A stretch of DNA of 64,000 bases from Triticum aestivum (Eukaryota > Streptophyta > Magnoliopsida > Poales > Poaceae): the NCBI RefSeq assembly GCF_018294505.1, contig NC_057796.1:268906259-268970258 (forward strand), read 5' to 3'. This document shows positions 22,693 to 32,444 of the stretch, one piece after another; within the stretch, counting starts at the first letter, position 1, and each line of letters opens with the position of its first letter. The position numbers and the translations under genes are program-made. The notes below the pieces were generated by a model. It did no database searches and was not told the DNA's origin. It saw only the letters and a list, made by a program, of their open reading frames with translations.

Positions 22693-23508
22693 CTAGGTAT
22701 TGCTATCTTTGGTATGCAATTCTTCAATTGAACATTTATAACCCTTAGGAGTTTCTCTCTTTTTGTTGATGATCAAACTCCTAGGCAAGAAATCAAGAAA
22801 TTCATTTGTAGCAAAAGGTTCCTTAATGATAGCGAAAAAGTTGGGGTGAACACTTATTGGTTTGAGATCTTCATTCTCCTTACTAGAAGATTCAACCTTA
22901 TTTTTAGGAACATAAATAAACTTGGCAACTTTGGTAGGAGGAGGGTTTGAAGTGTTTCTAATGGCAGAAAAGGCAGACCCTAAATTGGTAATAATATCCT
23001 CAGGTTTATCAATTCTAGTGGAATCTTGATCTATCTTTTCATTAACTATGGGTTCCTTCTCTCTAAAAAATTTCAGAGTAACTCCTACCTTAGATCCACA
23101 TTGGGTAATTTGGTTGTAGATATTTTTATCCAAATTCCCGATCAACTCTACAGTGGCAATTTTATTTTCAATAATTTCAAGCCTTTGCATCACATGTTCC
23201 AAAGTTAAAACAGTTCCATTAACCAAAAGAGGTGGTGGGCCTAACAAATCTATCATAGCATTATAAGAATCAAAAGTATGGCTACCCAAGAAATTCCCTC
23301 CGGTAATGGTATCAAGAATATATCTATTCCAAGGAGTGATGCCTACGTAAAAATTGCAAAGAAGAACGGAAGTAGATTGCTTCCTAGTGGATCTATTCTG
23401 AGCATTGCAAATTCTATTCCAAGCATCTTTTAGATTTTCTCCCTCCCTTTGTTTAAAATTTAGAACTTCATTATCGGGAGTACTAACAATGATAGAAGGA
23501 CTCGCCAT
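22693..23508 (-). CDS. gag-like protein of the non-autonomous retrotransposon
   Basis: An uninterrupted 271-codon frame on the minus strand starts with ATG at 23506-23508 (MASPSIIVSTPDNEVLNF) and ends at 22693. It contains FKQREGENLKDAWNRI, matching the conserved F-x-Q-x2-x-E-S/N-L-x-E/D-A-W-x-R core of gypsy gag proteins. A central part is predicted helical (LEHVMQRLEIIENKIATVEL) and the C-terminal part is lysine- and serine-rich (KNKVESSSKENED). There is no CCHC knuckle, protease or reverse transcriptase. Its role would be to package the RNA of the element, using enzymes from another copy. It is the longest intact frame with a recognised domain in the window. It starts about 180 bases inside the primer site. 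Confidence 0.75.
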   Translation of the reverse strand: MASPSIIVSTPDNEVLNFKQREGENLKDAWNRICNAQNRSTRKQSTSVLLCNFYVGITPWNRYILDTITGGNFLGSHTFDSYNAMIDLLGPPPLLVNGTVLTLEHVMQRLEIIENKIATVELIGNLDKNIYNQITQCGSKVGVTLKFFREKEPIVNEKIDQDSTRIDKPEDIITNLGSAFSAIRNTSNPPPTKVAKFIYVPKNKVESSSKENEDLKPISVHPNFFAIIKEPFATNEFLDFLPRSLIINKKRETPKGYKCSIEELHTKDSNT

Positions 23509-23686
23509 GACGGCGAAACAAACAATCTAACACACAGACGCACAAGGAGCAAGTGGAAAGAAACGAACAAAAAGGGCGAATAAAATGGCAAGGGTGAAGT
23601 GGGCTGGAGGAAAATGGCAAATAATGTAATGCGAGGGATAAGAGTTTGTGATGGGTACATGGTATGTCCTGACTTGAGCATAGATC

Positions 23687-23704
23687 TCCCCGACAACGGC
23701 GCCA
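23687..23704 (-). promoter_or_regulatory. Gypsy-type primer binding site (tRNA-Asp)
   Basis: The minus strand reads TGGCGCCGTTGTCGGGGA, which differs by one base from the complement of the 3' end of tRNA-Asp. It lies 11 bases from the LTR at 23716. Confidence 0.8.
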
Positions 23705-23715
23705 GAAATCCTTCT

Positions 23716-25297
23716 TGCTACCTCTTGAGCATGCGTTGGTTTTCCTTTGAAGAGGAAAGGGTGATGCAGCAAAGTAGTGTAAGTATTTCCCTCAGTTTTT
23801 GAGAACCAAGGTATCAATCTAGTAGGAGACTACACGCGAATCGCCTAATACCTGCACAAACAATCAAGAACCTTCGAACCAACGCGATAAAGGTGTTGTC
23901 AATCCCTTCACGGCCACTTGCAAAAGTGAGATCTGATAAAGATAATAAGATAAATATTTTTGTTATTTTTGTTCTATAGATTGGAAAGTAAAGATTGCAA
24001 AATAAACAACGACAGAAATTCGCAAGTTGACGATAAACTAATATGATGTAAAATAGACCCGGGGGCCATAGGTTTGACTAGTGGCTTCTCTCATGTTAGC
24101 ATACATTACGGTGGGTGAACAAATTACTGCCGAGCAATTGATAGAAAAGCGCATAGTTATGAGAATATCTGGGCATGATCATGAACATAGGCATCACGTC
24201 CGTGTCAGGTAGACCGAAACGATTCTGCATCTACTACTATTACTCCACACATCGACCGCTATCAAGCATGCATCTAGAGTATTAAGTTCATAAAACAGAG
24301 TAACGCATTAAGCAAGATGACATGATGTAGAGGGATAAACTCAAGCAATATGATATAAACCCTATCTTTTTATCCTCGATGGCCACAATACAATACGTGC
24401 CTCGCTGCCCCTGCTGTCACTGGAAAGGACACCGCAAGATTGAACCCAAAGCTAAGCACCTTTCCCATTGCAAGAAAGATCAATCTAGTAGGCCAAACTA
24501 AACCGATAATTCGAAGAGACTTGCAAAGATATCAAATCATGCATATAAGAATTCAGAGAAGAATCAAATATTGTTCATAGATAGTATTGATCATAAACCC
24601 ACAATTCATCAGATCTCGGCAAACACACCGCAAAAAGTATTACATCAAATAGATCTCCAAGAACATCGAGGAGAACTTTGTATTGAGAACCAAAGAGAGA
24701 GAAGAAGCCATCTAGCTAATAACTATGGACCCGAAGGTCTGTGGTAAACTACTCACACATCATCGGAGAGGCTATGGTGTTGATGTAGAAGCCCTCCATG
24801 ATCGAACCCCCCTCCGGCAGATCACCGGAAAAGGCCCCAAGATGGGATCTCACGGGTACAGAAGGTTGCAGCGGTGGAAAAGTGGTTTCGTGGCTCCCCT
24901 GGATGTTTTCAGGGTATAAGAGCATATATAGGCAAAAGAAGTAGCTCGGTGGAGCTACGAGGGGCCCATGAGGGGGGGGCACGCCTACCCCCTTGGGCGC
25001 GCCGTCCTACCTCATGGCCGCCTCGTTGCATCTCTGACTTCCACTCCCAAGTCTCCTGGATTGCGTTTGTTCCAAGAAAGATCCTCGCGAAGGTTTCGTT
25101 CCGTTTGGATTCCGTTTGCTATTCATTTTCTGCAAAACACTGAAATAGGCAAAAACAACAACTGGCACTGGGCCTCCAGTTAATAGGTAGTCCCAAAAAT
25201 AATATAAAAGAGCATATTAAAGCCCATTAAACATCCAAAATAGATAATATAATAGCATGGAACGATCAAAAATTGTAGATATGTTGGAGACGTATCA
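23716..25297 (-). repeat. Gypsy-type right LTR (5' LTR)
   Basis: 1582 bp, the same ends as the left LTR. It is complete and ends in the TCCTA target duplication. Confidence 0.9.
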
Positions 25298-26419
25298 TCC
25301 TACTTCATACTTTCCTTTTCCTCCTCTCCTTTGCCTTTCTCCCCACGTAGCTGGCCCTATAGGGGGTGCACCAGCCCGTTGTGGGCTGGTGTGTTCCTTT
25401 ACTTGGCCCATTAAGCCCATATAACTTTGCCGGGGGTTGCCCGGAACCCCTTCCGGTGACCCGGTATCACCCAGAACACTTCCGGTGTCCAAATCGAGAC
25501 CATTTCGAGACTCCTCGTCATGTCCTTGATCTCATCCAGGACTCCGAACAAACTTCGGTCATCAAATCACATAACTCATAATAAAAATCGTCATCGAATG
25601 TTAAGCATGCGGACCCGACGGGTTCGAGAACTATGTAGACATGACTGAGACACATCTCCGATCAATAACCTGGATGCTAATATTGGCTCCTACATATTCT
25701 ACGAAGATCTTTATCGGTCAAACCGCACAACAACATACTTTGTTCCCTTTGTCATCGATATGTTACTCGCCTGAGATTCGATCGTCGGTTTCATCATACC
25801 TAGTTCAATCTCGTTACTGGTAAGTCTCTTTACTCGTTCCGTCATGCATGATCCCGTGACTAACTCATTAGTCACATTGCTTGCAAGGCTTATAGTGATG
25901 TGCATTACCGAGAGGGCCCAAAGACACCTCTCCGATACACGGAGTGACAAATCCTAATCTCGATCTATGCCAAACCAAAAAACACCTTCCGAGACATCTG
26001 TTGAGCATCTTTATAATCACCTAGTTACGTTGTGACGTTTGATAGCACACAAGGTGTTCCTCCGGAATTCGGGACATAGTCAGAGGAACATGTATAAGTC
26101 ATGATGAAAGCAATAGCAATAAAACTAAATGATCATTATGCTAAGCTAACAGATGGGTCTTGTCCATCACATCATTCTCTAATGATGTGATCTCGTTCAT
26201 CAAATTACAACACATGTCTATGGTCAGAAAACATAACCATCTTTGATTAACGATCTAGTCAAGTAGAGGCATACTAGGGACACTCTGTTTTGTCTATGTA
26301 TTCACACATGTACTAAGCTTCCGGTTAATATAATTCTAGCATGAATAATAAACATTTATCATGATATAAAGAAATATAAATAACAACTTTATTATTGCCT
26401 CTAGGGCATATTTCCTTCA

Positions 26420-26610
26420 CACATTACCACAAATTCAAATGAAATGTGAGATTGTTTGATATATAGTATTGTTTAGATTGTTCGATATTTAGTTGTAACC
26501 TGCAAACGCCACACATTATCACAAATTCAAATAAAATGTGAGATTGTTCGATGTATAGTATGGTTTAGATTGTTCGACATTTAGATGTGAGTTGCAAACG
26601 CCATGCATTA
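26420..26610. repeat. 92-bp minisatellite, two visible periods, cut by the copia element
   Basis: CACATTA(C/T)CACAAATTCAAAT starts at 26420 and again at 26512, and CAAACGCCA at 26503 and 26595, so the period is 92 bp. The bases just before the copia element (GTGAGTTGCAAACGCCAC, 10943-10960) are the missing upstream part of the first unit. The copia element therefore inserted inside this array. Confidence 0.8.
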
Positions 26611-27726
26611 TCACGTTATGGTATAACATGTGCAAAACCACATCATGCGTATCACCGCTATATTCATGCATGCATACGTTTATAACACTATGATCTCCTA
26701 TTCAAATATATGAATCCACTTTCATATCAAATTATCATCTTTGTTAGTATCTTACACCCACACAATCTTCTAACCTTTGTAGCTAGCACTAACTTTCTAT
26801 CGTGCATACACACGCCCTCCTCGCCCTCCCCCTCCCTCAGCATTCTATCCATCACGCACATTCATTTTTTTCTTTAGGTCGTTCTCCCACAGTCTCCACA
26901 ACTCCTTTCCGACACACACCAATCGATAAACCTCTCCAGCAACGTCTTCCTACAACATACACACGCAACTTACATCTCCTCCTTTCTGTGTCCATTCCTT
27001 GTGTCCCTCATACGGTCCGACACACATGTAAACTCTCAACCCTGTTTTCATCGATCTCACAATCGCACACTCCTCCCCCTATCTAGCTAGTAGCTCGGGG
27101 TCTCGCACCACCTCCTAGCTCCATTCTCTCTGTCTATCCGTCTCATTGGGCCTTATTTGCCTCTAACAAATGGTTGTACACCGACTGATCTCCTGCTATA
27201 CATATAGCTAGGTAGGTACTTATAACTCGCTTTTCCCCGCGCGTCGATCGATCTACCTCATTAGTTATGTCTCTTCCTTCCTCCGACAAAAAACAATTGA
27301 TCTACCGATCTAGTTAGGTTTGCTTACCAAACAAATGGTTCCCCTCATCATCCATGCATGCGTCCCGACACATCTATCATGCACAGGAACAAACAGAAAC
27401 AGATCCCCACTCTTATTGATAATATTGCAGTTCTACCCTCAGTTTGTCTAGTAGGCCTCTCCCACCATCTTCGAGAAGCAACCCCATCACCCATCCAACA
27501 CACTACCCCTCTCCCTCCCTCTCTCCCTCTCTCTCTCCTCTCTCTCTGTCCCAACCTATTTCCCGTCCTTCAGTTATGCATGGATGTCGACTGATCTCCC
27601 TCAACACATAGCTGGGTCTCTCCTTCTCAACACATATACGAGTCGTTCTACCTCTCTAGTTAGGCCTCTGCCTCCCCCTCCCCCCCCCCCACACACACAC
27701 CGATACATCGAGCGCTCTAGTCATGT
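26611..27726. repeat. CT-rich repetitive DNA
   Basis: This stretch is rich in C and T with CTAGTTAGG(C/T)CTCT-like motifs at about 27310, 27655 and 27717 and ACCGACTGATCTCC-like motifs at about 27183 and 27586. It includes a (CT)-rich run near 27510-27550. It looks like the inverted relative of the GA-rich DNA at 61560-63840. No gene is seen. Confidence 0.45.
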
Positions 27727-27734
27727 CTCCCTGC

Positions 27735-28649
27735 CAGTGGCGGAGCTAGCATTTGAGATCAGGGTGGTCCGCCTCAAAAAAATAAGAAGAAGAAATATGA
27801 CATGTGAATGTTCTAACTAATTACCAATATCACATAAAAATATATCAATATACTCATCAATATGGTCTTTCAAACACACGAAAAATCTCAATTTAGTCTA
27901 TTTTTTATAAAGATCTAATAGTACATATGACATGGACCATATTACATACCTTGAAAAGTTCTTCGGTTTCTTCTTTGGCCACATCTGGTATAGCCCCTGC
28001 CTTTTTCTTCCCTATCTTCATAGATTTTCTTTGAAAAAGAGAACCAATGTCTCCAGTTCTCTTCATTCTTCAACAATTCTGCAATAAGAATTTCTATCAA
28101 TAAAGCTATTTGGAGCAGAAATTATGTGCAAAATAATGCATGTGTTCGGTTCATCCACAGGATAGGATAGCACAGCAAAAACACAAATCCTAAATCAGAA
28201 ATTGGGGAAGCAGAAATTTGGTTTTGATTAACTTAAATTGGGTTGAGTTGCTGCCGCCGGAATGGGGCACTCGGCGGCCGCCGCCGGTTGTGCAGCCGCG
28301 CGGGATAGGGTCGCCCACAACTCGCTGTCACAGGGGGTCGGGAAGGACTGAAGGAGAGGCGAGATCCTCCTAGTCGGCTGGGTTCCGACCGGCGACCGGC
28401 GAGGGCGAGGCAGGGCATGGCCGCATGGCTCTGGGAGTGCGTCGGGATGAGGTGGCTGTGCCCTCGCTCGTTGTGGTCGACAGGACGATGGTGTGGTTTG
28501 GGCTACGTTTGTCCTTGGGTTAACACATAAAGTCTTATTGGGCCAATTGTTTTTCTCTAGCCCAGTTACAAATTCCTAGATATATAAGCGCATCCAAAAT
28601 CCCAGGGTGGGCCGCGGCCCACCCTGGCCACCCTGTAGCTCCGCCCCTG
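27735..28649. mobile_element. Non-autonomous hAT-type transposon, 915 bp
   Basis: The ends CAGTGGCGGAGCTA and (inverted) CAGGGGCGGAGCTA match at 13 of 14 bases. They are flanked by 8-bp direct repeats CTCCCTGC (27727-27734) and CTCCTTGC (28650-28657), one mismatch. Inverted ends starting CAG and an 8-bp duplication define the hAT superfamily. The inside encodes no transposase. It has an AT-rich left half and a GC-rich right part (about 28240-28520) that reads like a fragment of a GC-rich grass gene on the minus strand, though no family is recognised. Confidence 0.8.
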
Positions 28650-28657
28650 CTCCTTGC

Positions 28658-28985
28658 CACACACAAACTTGCCATGTGCCCTCTGACGTTCCGGTAGGTC
28701 AATCGCCCTATATCTTTGACTTGCACACACACAATTTCGATGGCTCTATTCATCGATCTCGCACCCACCCACTTGATCCTCTCTTCGACTCTATCGATAT
28801 CTATGACCCCTCCCTCGCTTCTCGTGGATCGCCCCCTCTATATATGATATCGATAGTCCTCTATTTTACACACATTGCATGTGTCAATTTTTTGTTTGAG
28901 ATGTCATCGACACATACTCCCACAAATACATTCACTAAATCACCCCCAAACAAAAAACACTCATGAACGCACACGCCATTTGTCT
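28658..28985. repeat. CT-rich repetitive DNA, right of the hAT element
   Basis: Continuation of the CT-rich repeat, with CATCGATCTCGCACCCACCC near 28750. The complement of that motif resembles GGGTGGGAGATCGAG in the GA-rich DNA near 62200. No gene is seen. Confidence 0.4.
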
Positions 28986-29009
28986 AGGTTTGTATCTCTC
29001 TCACACACA

Positions 29010-29180
29010 CCCACGTAGGTGGTGGACGTGCACGAAGAGAAGAGGTGCACGCACGGCGCACGTACTCACGTCTCTTTCCCAACCACACCCGCGCGGGTAC
29101 ACGGTGAAGCTCATTTCTGTACGGAAAGGCAGCCCACGTGGTAATTTGACACGTGTACTGGTTGTCCACTTGATGGAGGA
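29010..29180. repeat. Duplicated block, copy A (GAAGAGAAGAGGTGC)
   Basis: The series GAAGAGAAGAGGTGCACGCAC, then TCTTTCCCAACCACAC, then ACGGTGAAGCTCATTTCTGT, then GCAGCCCACGTGGTAATTTG is repeated at 30446-30590 in the same order. It may be part of a duplicated promoter region. Confidence 0.6.
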
Positions 29181-29309
29181 TCGTCTACCACGGGTGCACA
29201 AACAAATTACGACTTGATGCGTTATGTTGAAAAAGAGTCAAACCATGTGGGGCCTACCTTAGAGCCAATGCTCTATACACTCGGGATGCTCTCTGCGTAT
29301 TACTTTTGA

Positions 29310-29470
29310 TGTGTCCCGTCAACTCGCAGAACGAGGAGAAGCTTGCTTAGTACGCCGTCTCCCTCGCCCACGGGCGCAGTGGCTCGCAGGACGAGGTGAA
29401 GCTTGCTTACTACGCCTTACGCCCGCTCCCTCGCCCACGGGCGCGCTGGCTCGCAGGACGAGGAGAAAAT
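29310..29470. repeat. Tandem repeat CTCGCAG(G/A)ACGAGG(A/T)GAAGCTTGCTTA
   Basis: Three imperfect units of about 70 bp contain CTCGCAGRACGAGGWGAA and CCCTCGCCCACGGGCGC. An inverted copy of the same sequence is at 40170-40280. Confidence 0.7.
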
Positions 29471-29476
29471 TTTACT

Positions 29477-29670
29477 ATTCCCTCCGTTTACTCCTCGTCC
29501 CTACCTTGGTTAGATAGATTATCATATTGTTTGGAATATATGTCCTTTAGTATATTTCAATATGAACTATTGTACATACTCCAAACACTGATGTATATAA
29601 ACGTATTTTAGAGTGTAGATTCACTCATTTTGCTCCGTATGTAGTCAATATTGAAACATACGTAATAGTA
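29477..29670. mobile_element. Stowaway-like MITE remnant (Athos type)
   Basis: The left end ATTCCCTCCGTTTACTCC and the internal TTTTAGAGTGTAGATTCACT and TTTGCTCCGTATGTAGTC match a common Triticeae Stowaway family. The right end with GGAGGGAG is missing. MITEs of this type are mobilised by Mariner transposases. Confidence 0.6.
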
Positions 29671-29689
29671 CGCACTCTCCCTCGCCCAC

Positions 29690-29830
29690 GTGGTGGACGT
29701 GCAGCAATTCATTCGGTCTCATATAGCTAGAACGATATATACTGCAGTACCATTATTGCTCGACTTCCCGAAGAGGCGAAGAGCCAATCGCAAGGTTAAT
29801 ATTTTGGAGATGCCAAGCGCAAGGTTTATA
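29690..29830. repeat. Inverted-copy arm 1 (partner at 40055-40165)
   Basis: GTGGACGTGCAGCAATTCATT, GTACCATTATTGCTCGACTTCC and AGAGCCAATCGCAAGGTTA reappear in reverse complement near 40150, 40110 and 40070, in the reversed order expected for an inverted duplication. Confidence 0.65.
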
Positions 29831-29839
29831 GGAGAACGA

Positions 29840-30445
29840 GTAGTACTAGTACTAGTAGTACGTATCAGTGGTACATACTGTACGAGGAAGAAGGCAACAA
29901 GATGTATGTTTTGCGTGATAGTCTCTTCTTATAGGACGTGTTAGACCTAGTGGACCTCATTGTTGCAATGGGACTACTCCCTATCATAGATAGCACGATT
30001 CAGAGTGATGGGCAGCGGGCATAATTCGGAGCTGCTTAGTCTTAAACCCCATGAAGAAGTCCCATCGAAAGGAATAGCCATCGTCTACACGTGCTCCTAT
30101 GTAAAATGAGTAAATGAACAAAAAGAGAAAGAGACAACGTAAAAAAATCACCAGCCTTAGATCCATCCCTATTGTATCGGTGAATGATATTTCTACGTCG
30201 TGATTGACATGGCTATATTATTAACCATGCTACGGAGGTAGAAGCGGATTTTTATTTATTCGCGGATGTAGCAGCGGATGGATATTCAACGAGGAGTGAA
30301 ATGATGGCTGCTTCCTCGGTCAAACATAGAGAAAGGTGGGCCTCATGATTTCACGGCTTATTAGTCATTATTACTGCCTATACTCTTTGCCCATATATAA
30401 TAACCGCGTGGTAGTACAGTAGTGGGCTATACTTCTAATAACCAT
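29840..30445. other. Intergenic DNA, no gene seen
   Basis: AT-rich sequence with TATTATTAACCATGCT near 30210 and TAATAACCATGCT near 30436; a similar sequence is found in inverted orientation near 40000. No coding frame is convincing. Confidence 0.35.
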
Positions 30446-30590
30446 GCTCGAAGAGAAGAGGTGCGCGCACCCACGCACGTAGTGTACTAGTAGCACTCTT
30501 TGCATCTTTTGCATCTTCCCCAACCACACACATGACACGGTGGAGCTCATTTCTGTAAGATGATGCAGCCCATGTGATAATTTGACGAGT
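30446..30590. repeat. Duplicated block, copy B (GAAGAGAAGAGGTGC)
   Basis: Second copy of the block at 29010-29180, about 1.43 kb away in the same orientation. It lies directly upstream of the TATA box at 30697 and thus may belong to a promoter. Confidence 0.6.
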
Positions 30591-30696
30591 CTAGTAGTAG
30601 TTTCTCACTTATAAATAATGGAGGGTTGGGAACCACACATGAACGGTGCCACGTCATTTATAAATAAAGTTTTTTTCTTCACAGGCACATACACAA

Positions 30697-30704
30697 TATA
30701 AATA
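30697..30704 (+). promoter_or_regulatory. TATA box upstream of the 30.8-kb exon
   Basis: TATAAATA lies about 95 bases before the leader GTTGCTCTCTTCACACTCTC. The same leader follows a TATA box at 33.44 kb. Confidence 0.45.
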
Positions 30705-30878
30705 GGTTCATATGGAGAGAAAAGGAAACACTCTTAGGCACAAACCACTGTATACATAGCCAGGACGAGCCTACATGGTTGCTTGCTGGGGTTGCTCTCT
30801 TCACACTCTCTCGCACAAAACGACTGTGGCCACATCTCTAACATCCCGGCGGATCATGCCGACCGGGGGAACGGCTGG

Positions 30879-31484
30879 ATGCTTAGTGTAGATGCGGTCG
30901 CCGTCGCCGATGGTGAAAACCCACTGTCGGCACGTCCCGATCAGGGGCCCCCGCCGTTCTCTCTCACAAAGTCGGTGAGGTTGCCTTTGTCCCTTGCTCA
31001 TTGCCGCGACGTGGGCAGTTGCCGGCTCCCGCCGCCCTCCTCTAGGTTTAGCTACATCCCGACATCCCTCAGGTACAACTTCCTTTACAGCCGGCTTGCA
31101 CCACTGCTCCAGCTGCCCACATCACTCCATGTGGATATTTCTCTACTTCTTTGCCCCGCACATACCTCTACTGGCTTCTATGTACCGTATTTGTGATGAG
31201 TTTATGTCTCATCAACTAGTCCCAGTAATCTTATTCTAATCATGCTTCTTCAATTTCTTTGCCACAGTGATGCTCATCTCGATTTTGGTGAAACTGCACA
31301 AAATGATCCGGCGGTCAAAGGGTTGCAAACTTCATTTCTTCGAAAGCTCCAACGTTGCGAGCAAATTAAAGCCTGGTTAGGGTTTACAGTTCAAGGGCTA
31401 GGGACTACATGGATCATTTTTTTCTTTAGCTGTCTCTGTTCCAAAATAAGTGTCTACTTTAGTAGTAGTACAACTTTGTACTAA
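30879..31484 (+). CDS. Putative two-exon gene of unknown function
   Basis: Exon 1 (ATG 30879 to 31072) reads MLSVDAVAVADGENPLSA and ends at a CAG|GTACAA donor. A 195-base intron with a TTTCTTTGCCACAG acceptor leads to exon 2 at 31268, which keeps the frame: DAHLDFGETAQNDPAVKG, then LQTSFLRKLQRCEQIKAWL. Exon 2 looks like a real helical protein segment, but I do not recognise the family. Its frame runs into a Stowaway MITE at 31430 and stops at 31482-31484, so the 3' end is probably lost or truncated. Exon 1 has a diverged sister at 33475-33758 with the same leader and donor. Both could also be transcribed non-coding exons. Expression data would be needed. Confidence 0.3.
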
Positions 31485-31526
31485 AGTTTGCATAAAGTTG
31501 AGACACTTATTTTGGAACGGAGGGAG
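31430..31526. mobile_element. Stowaway MITE (Hades type), 97 bp
   Basis: The ends CTGTCTCTGTTCCAAAATAA and (inverted) CTCCCTCCGTTCCAAAATAA flank AGTAGTACAACTTTGTACTA. It is followed by TA. This short hairpin is a well-known Triticeae Stowaway type. Confidence 0.8.
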
Positions 31527-31529
31527 TAC

Positions 31530-32330
31530 ATATTGGCTATGATATGTCAATCATTGAGATGAAATAGCATGCATGTTAGTCTCATTTGTATTTGATGAAA
31601 TGTTGCAACGGGTAACCTTGGACGCAAGATACATGAAACAGAAGCTGGAAGCTTCATAGCATTGTACAAATTTATCTCACTGAGAAATTACAGTACGTAC
31701 TAGTACAGTATGATCTAAAGAGTTAGGTGTCGCACGGTGTCCAGAAAATATGGTGATAGTGTGAGATGGGACATGTAATCACTAAGCCTGCGTGTTTTCA
31801 CTGCTTTCGCACTTCTCCGCTGTAAGAATGGAGAAATTTGTAAACTAGTAGTACCTCCTTTCGCCGAAAGCGTGGGACAGCCAGCAGTTGTACTACCTTA
31901 GTAATAGTGACCAATGAGCTGTCAACTCACATAGACCCAGCAGTAAGTTGGACGGATGAGGCAACCATCACACTTGAATCAGCTTCTCCCTTCAATGCAG
32001 GCGCCAGTGAGAGGTCGCGTCCGCTCTACCCGGGCATGAATGCGGCACCGATTCTTTGGAGCGACGCTTACCGTTTTGGGCCGGAAGCGCGCGCGGGCAA
32101 TGGGGGGGCTTTGGGTGGGCCAGACTGGTCAGGAGCGGGCATGGCAGCTGTCCGCCTGTCCCGACCGGACGCCCGGAAATGAGAGGATGCACCGTCTCTC
32201 GCGGCTTACACTACACACCATCACTCTGTAGGAGTAGGTCGATGTGTCGCTCTCTCTAACACACACATGCTGTTAAACACACACACACACACACCGAGGT
32301 AAAATGAGTCTATATCTCAATTAATGAAGA
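31530..32330. other. Intergenic DNA, no gene seen
   Basis: Mixed-composition DNA. A GC-rich patch at 32020-32180 is open on both strands but shows no recognisable motif. An (AC) run lies at 32276-32294. Confidence 0.4.
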
Positions 32331-32334
32331 CTTG

Positions 32335-32440
32335 CATATTACCATCCATATGTTACTACCCACTATGAAGGTAGTAACATAGACTAGTAACATATGCATG
32401 TTACTAGTCCAAGTTACTCACCACTATGACCAGCCTAGCA
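32335..32440. mobile_element. MITE-like inverted repeat (GTTACTA/TAGTAAC)
   Basis: ATGTTACTACCCACTATGA, GGTAGTAACATAGACTAGTA and CATGTTACTAGTCCAAGTTA form interleaved inverted repeats, closing with ACCACTATGACCAGCCTAG. A related end (TTTCCACTATGACTAGCCTA) is at about 59848-59867. The superfamily is not determined. Confidence 0.5.
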
Positions 32441-32444
32441 ATGT

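Larger units (their letters stand above)
18344..25297 (-). mobile_element. Non-autonomous gypsy-type LTR retrotransposon nested in the copia LTR
   Basis: LTRs of 1584 bp and 1582 bp start TGCTACCTCTTGAGC and end GGAGACGTATCA on the plus strand. The direct repeat TCCTA (18339-18343, 25298-25302) is a perfect 5-bp target duplication. The minus-strand internal region of 3788 bp has a tRNA-Asp-type primer site and one gag-like frame, but no protease, reverse transcriptase or integrase. It therefore depends on enzymes of a relative. In sampled stretches the two LTRs differ at roughly one base in twenty. Ends and gag resemble the Triticeae Fatima/Sabrina group by memory; the exact family is not verified. 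Confidence 0.9.
10965..26419 (-). mobile_element. Ty1/copia LTR retrotransposon (Angela/WIS/BARE type), split by a nested gypsy element
   Basis: LTRs at 10965-12704 and 17767-26419 (the second interrupted) frame an internal region read on the minus strand. On the plus strand each LTR starts TGTTGGGGAA and ends CTTCA. The internal region has an initiator-Met primer binding site next to the right LTR and the order gag zinc knuckle, protease, integrase, reverse transcriptase/RNase H, which is the copia order. Several stops, frame breaks and a changed catalytic residue show it is dead. The target duplication is imperfect (CCTAT at 10960-10964, CACAT at 26420-26424), consistent with age. Excluding the nested insert it is about 8.5 kb, the normal size for this lineage. 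The family name is from memory of LTR ends. Confidence 0.9.
17767..26419 (-). repeat. Copia right LTR (5' LTR), interrupted
   Basis: The LTR starts TGTTGGGGAATGCAG at 17767, breaks at 18343, resumes at 25303 and ends CATATTTCCTTCA at 26419. Without the nested element and one copy of its target duplication it is 1694 bp, 46 bp shorter than its partner through small deletions such as near 25490. Confidence 0.9.

Noticed and set aside
10965..26419. Treating the right copia LTR as two solo fragments
   Set aside because: The two pieces join exactly across the TCCTA duplication to one LTR collinear with its partner.
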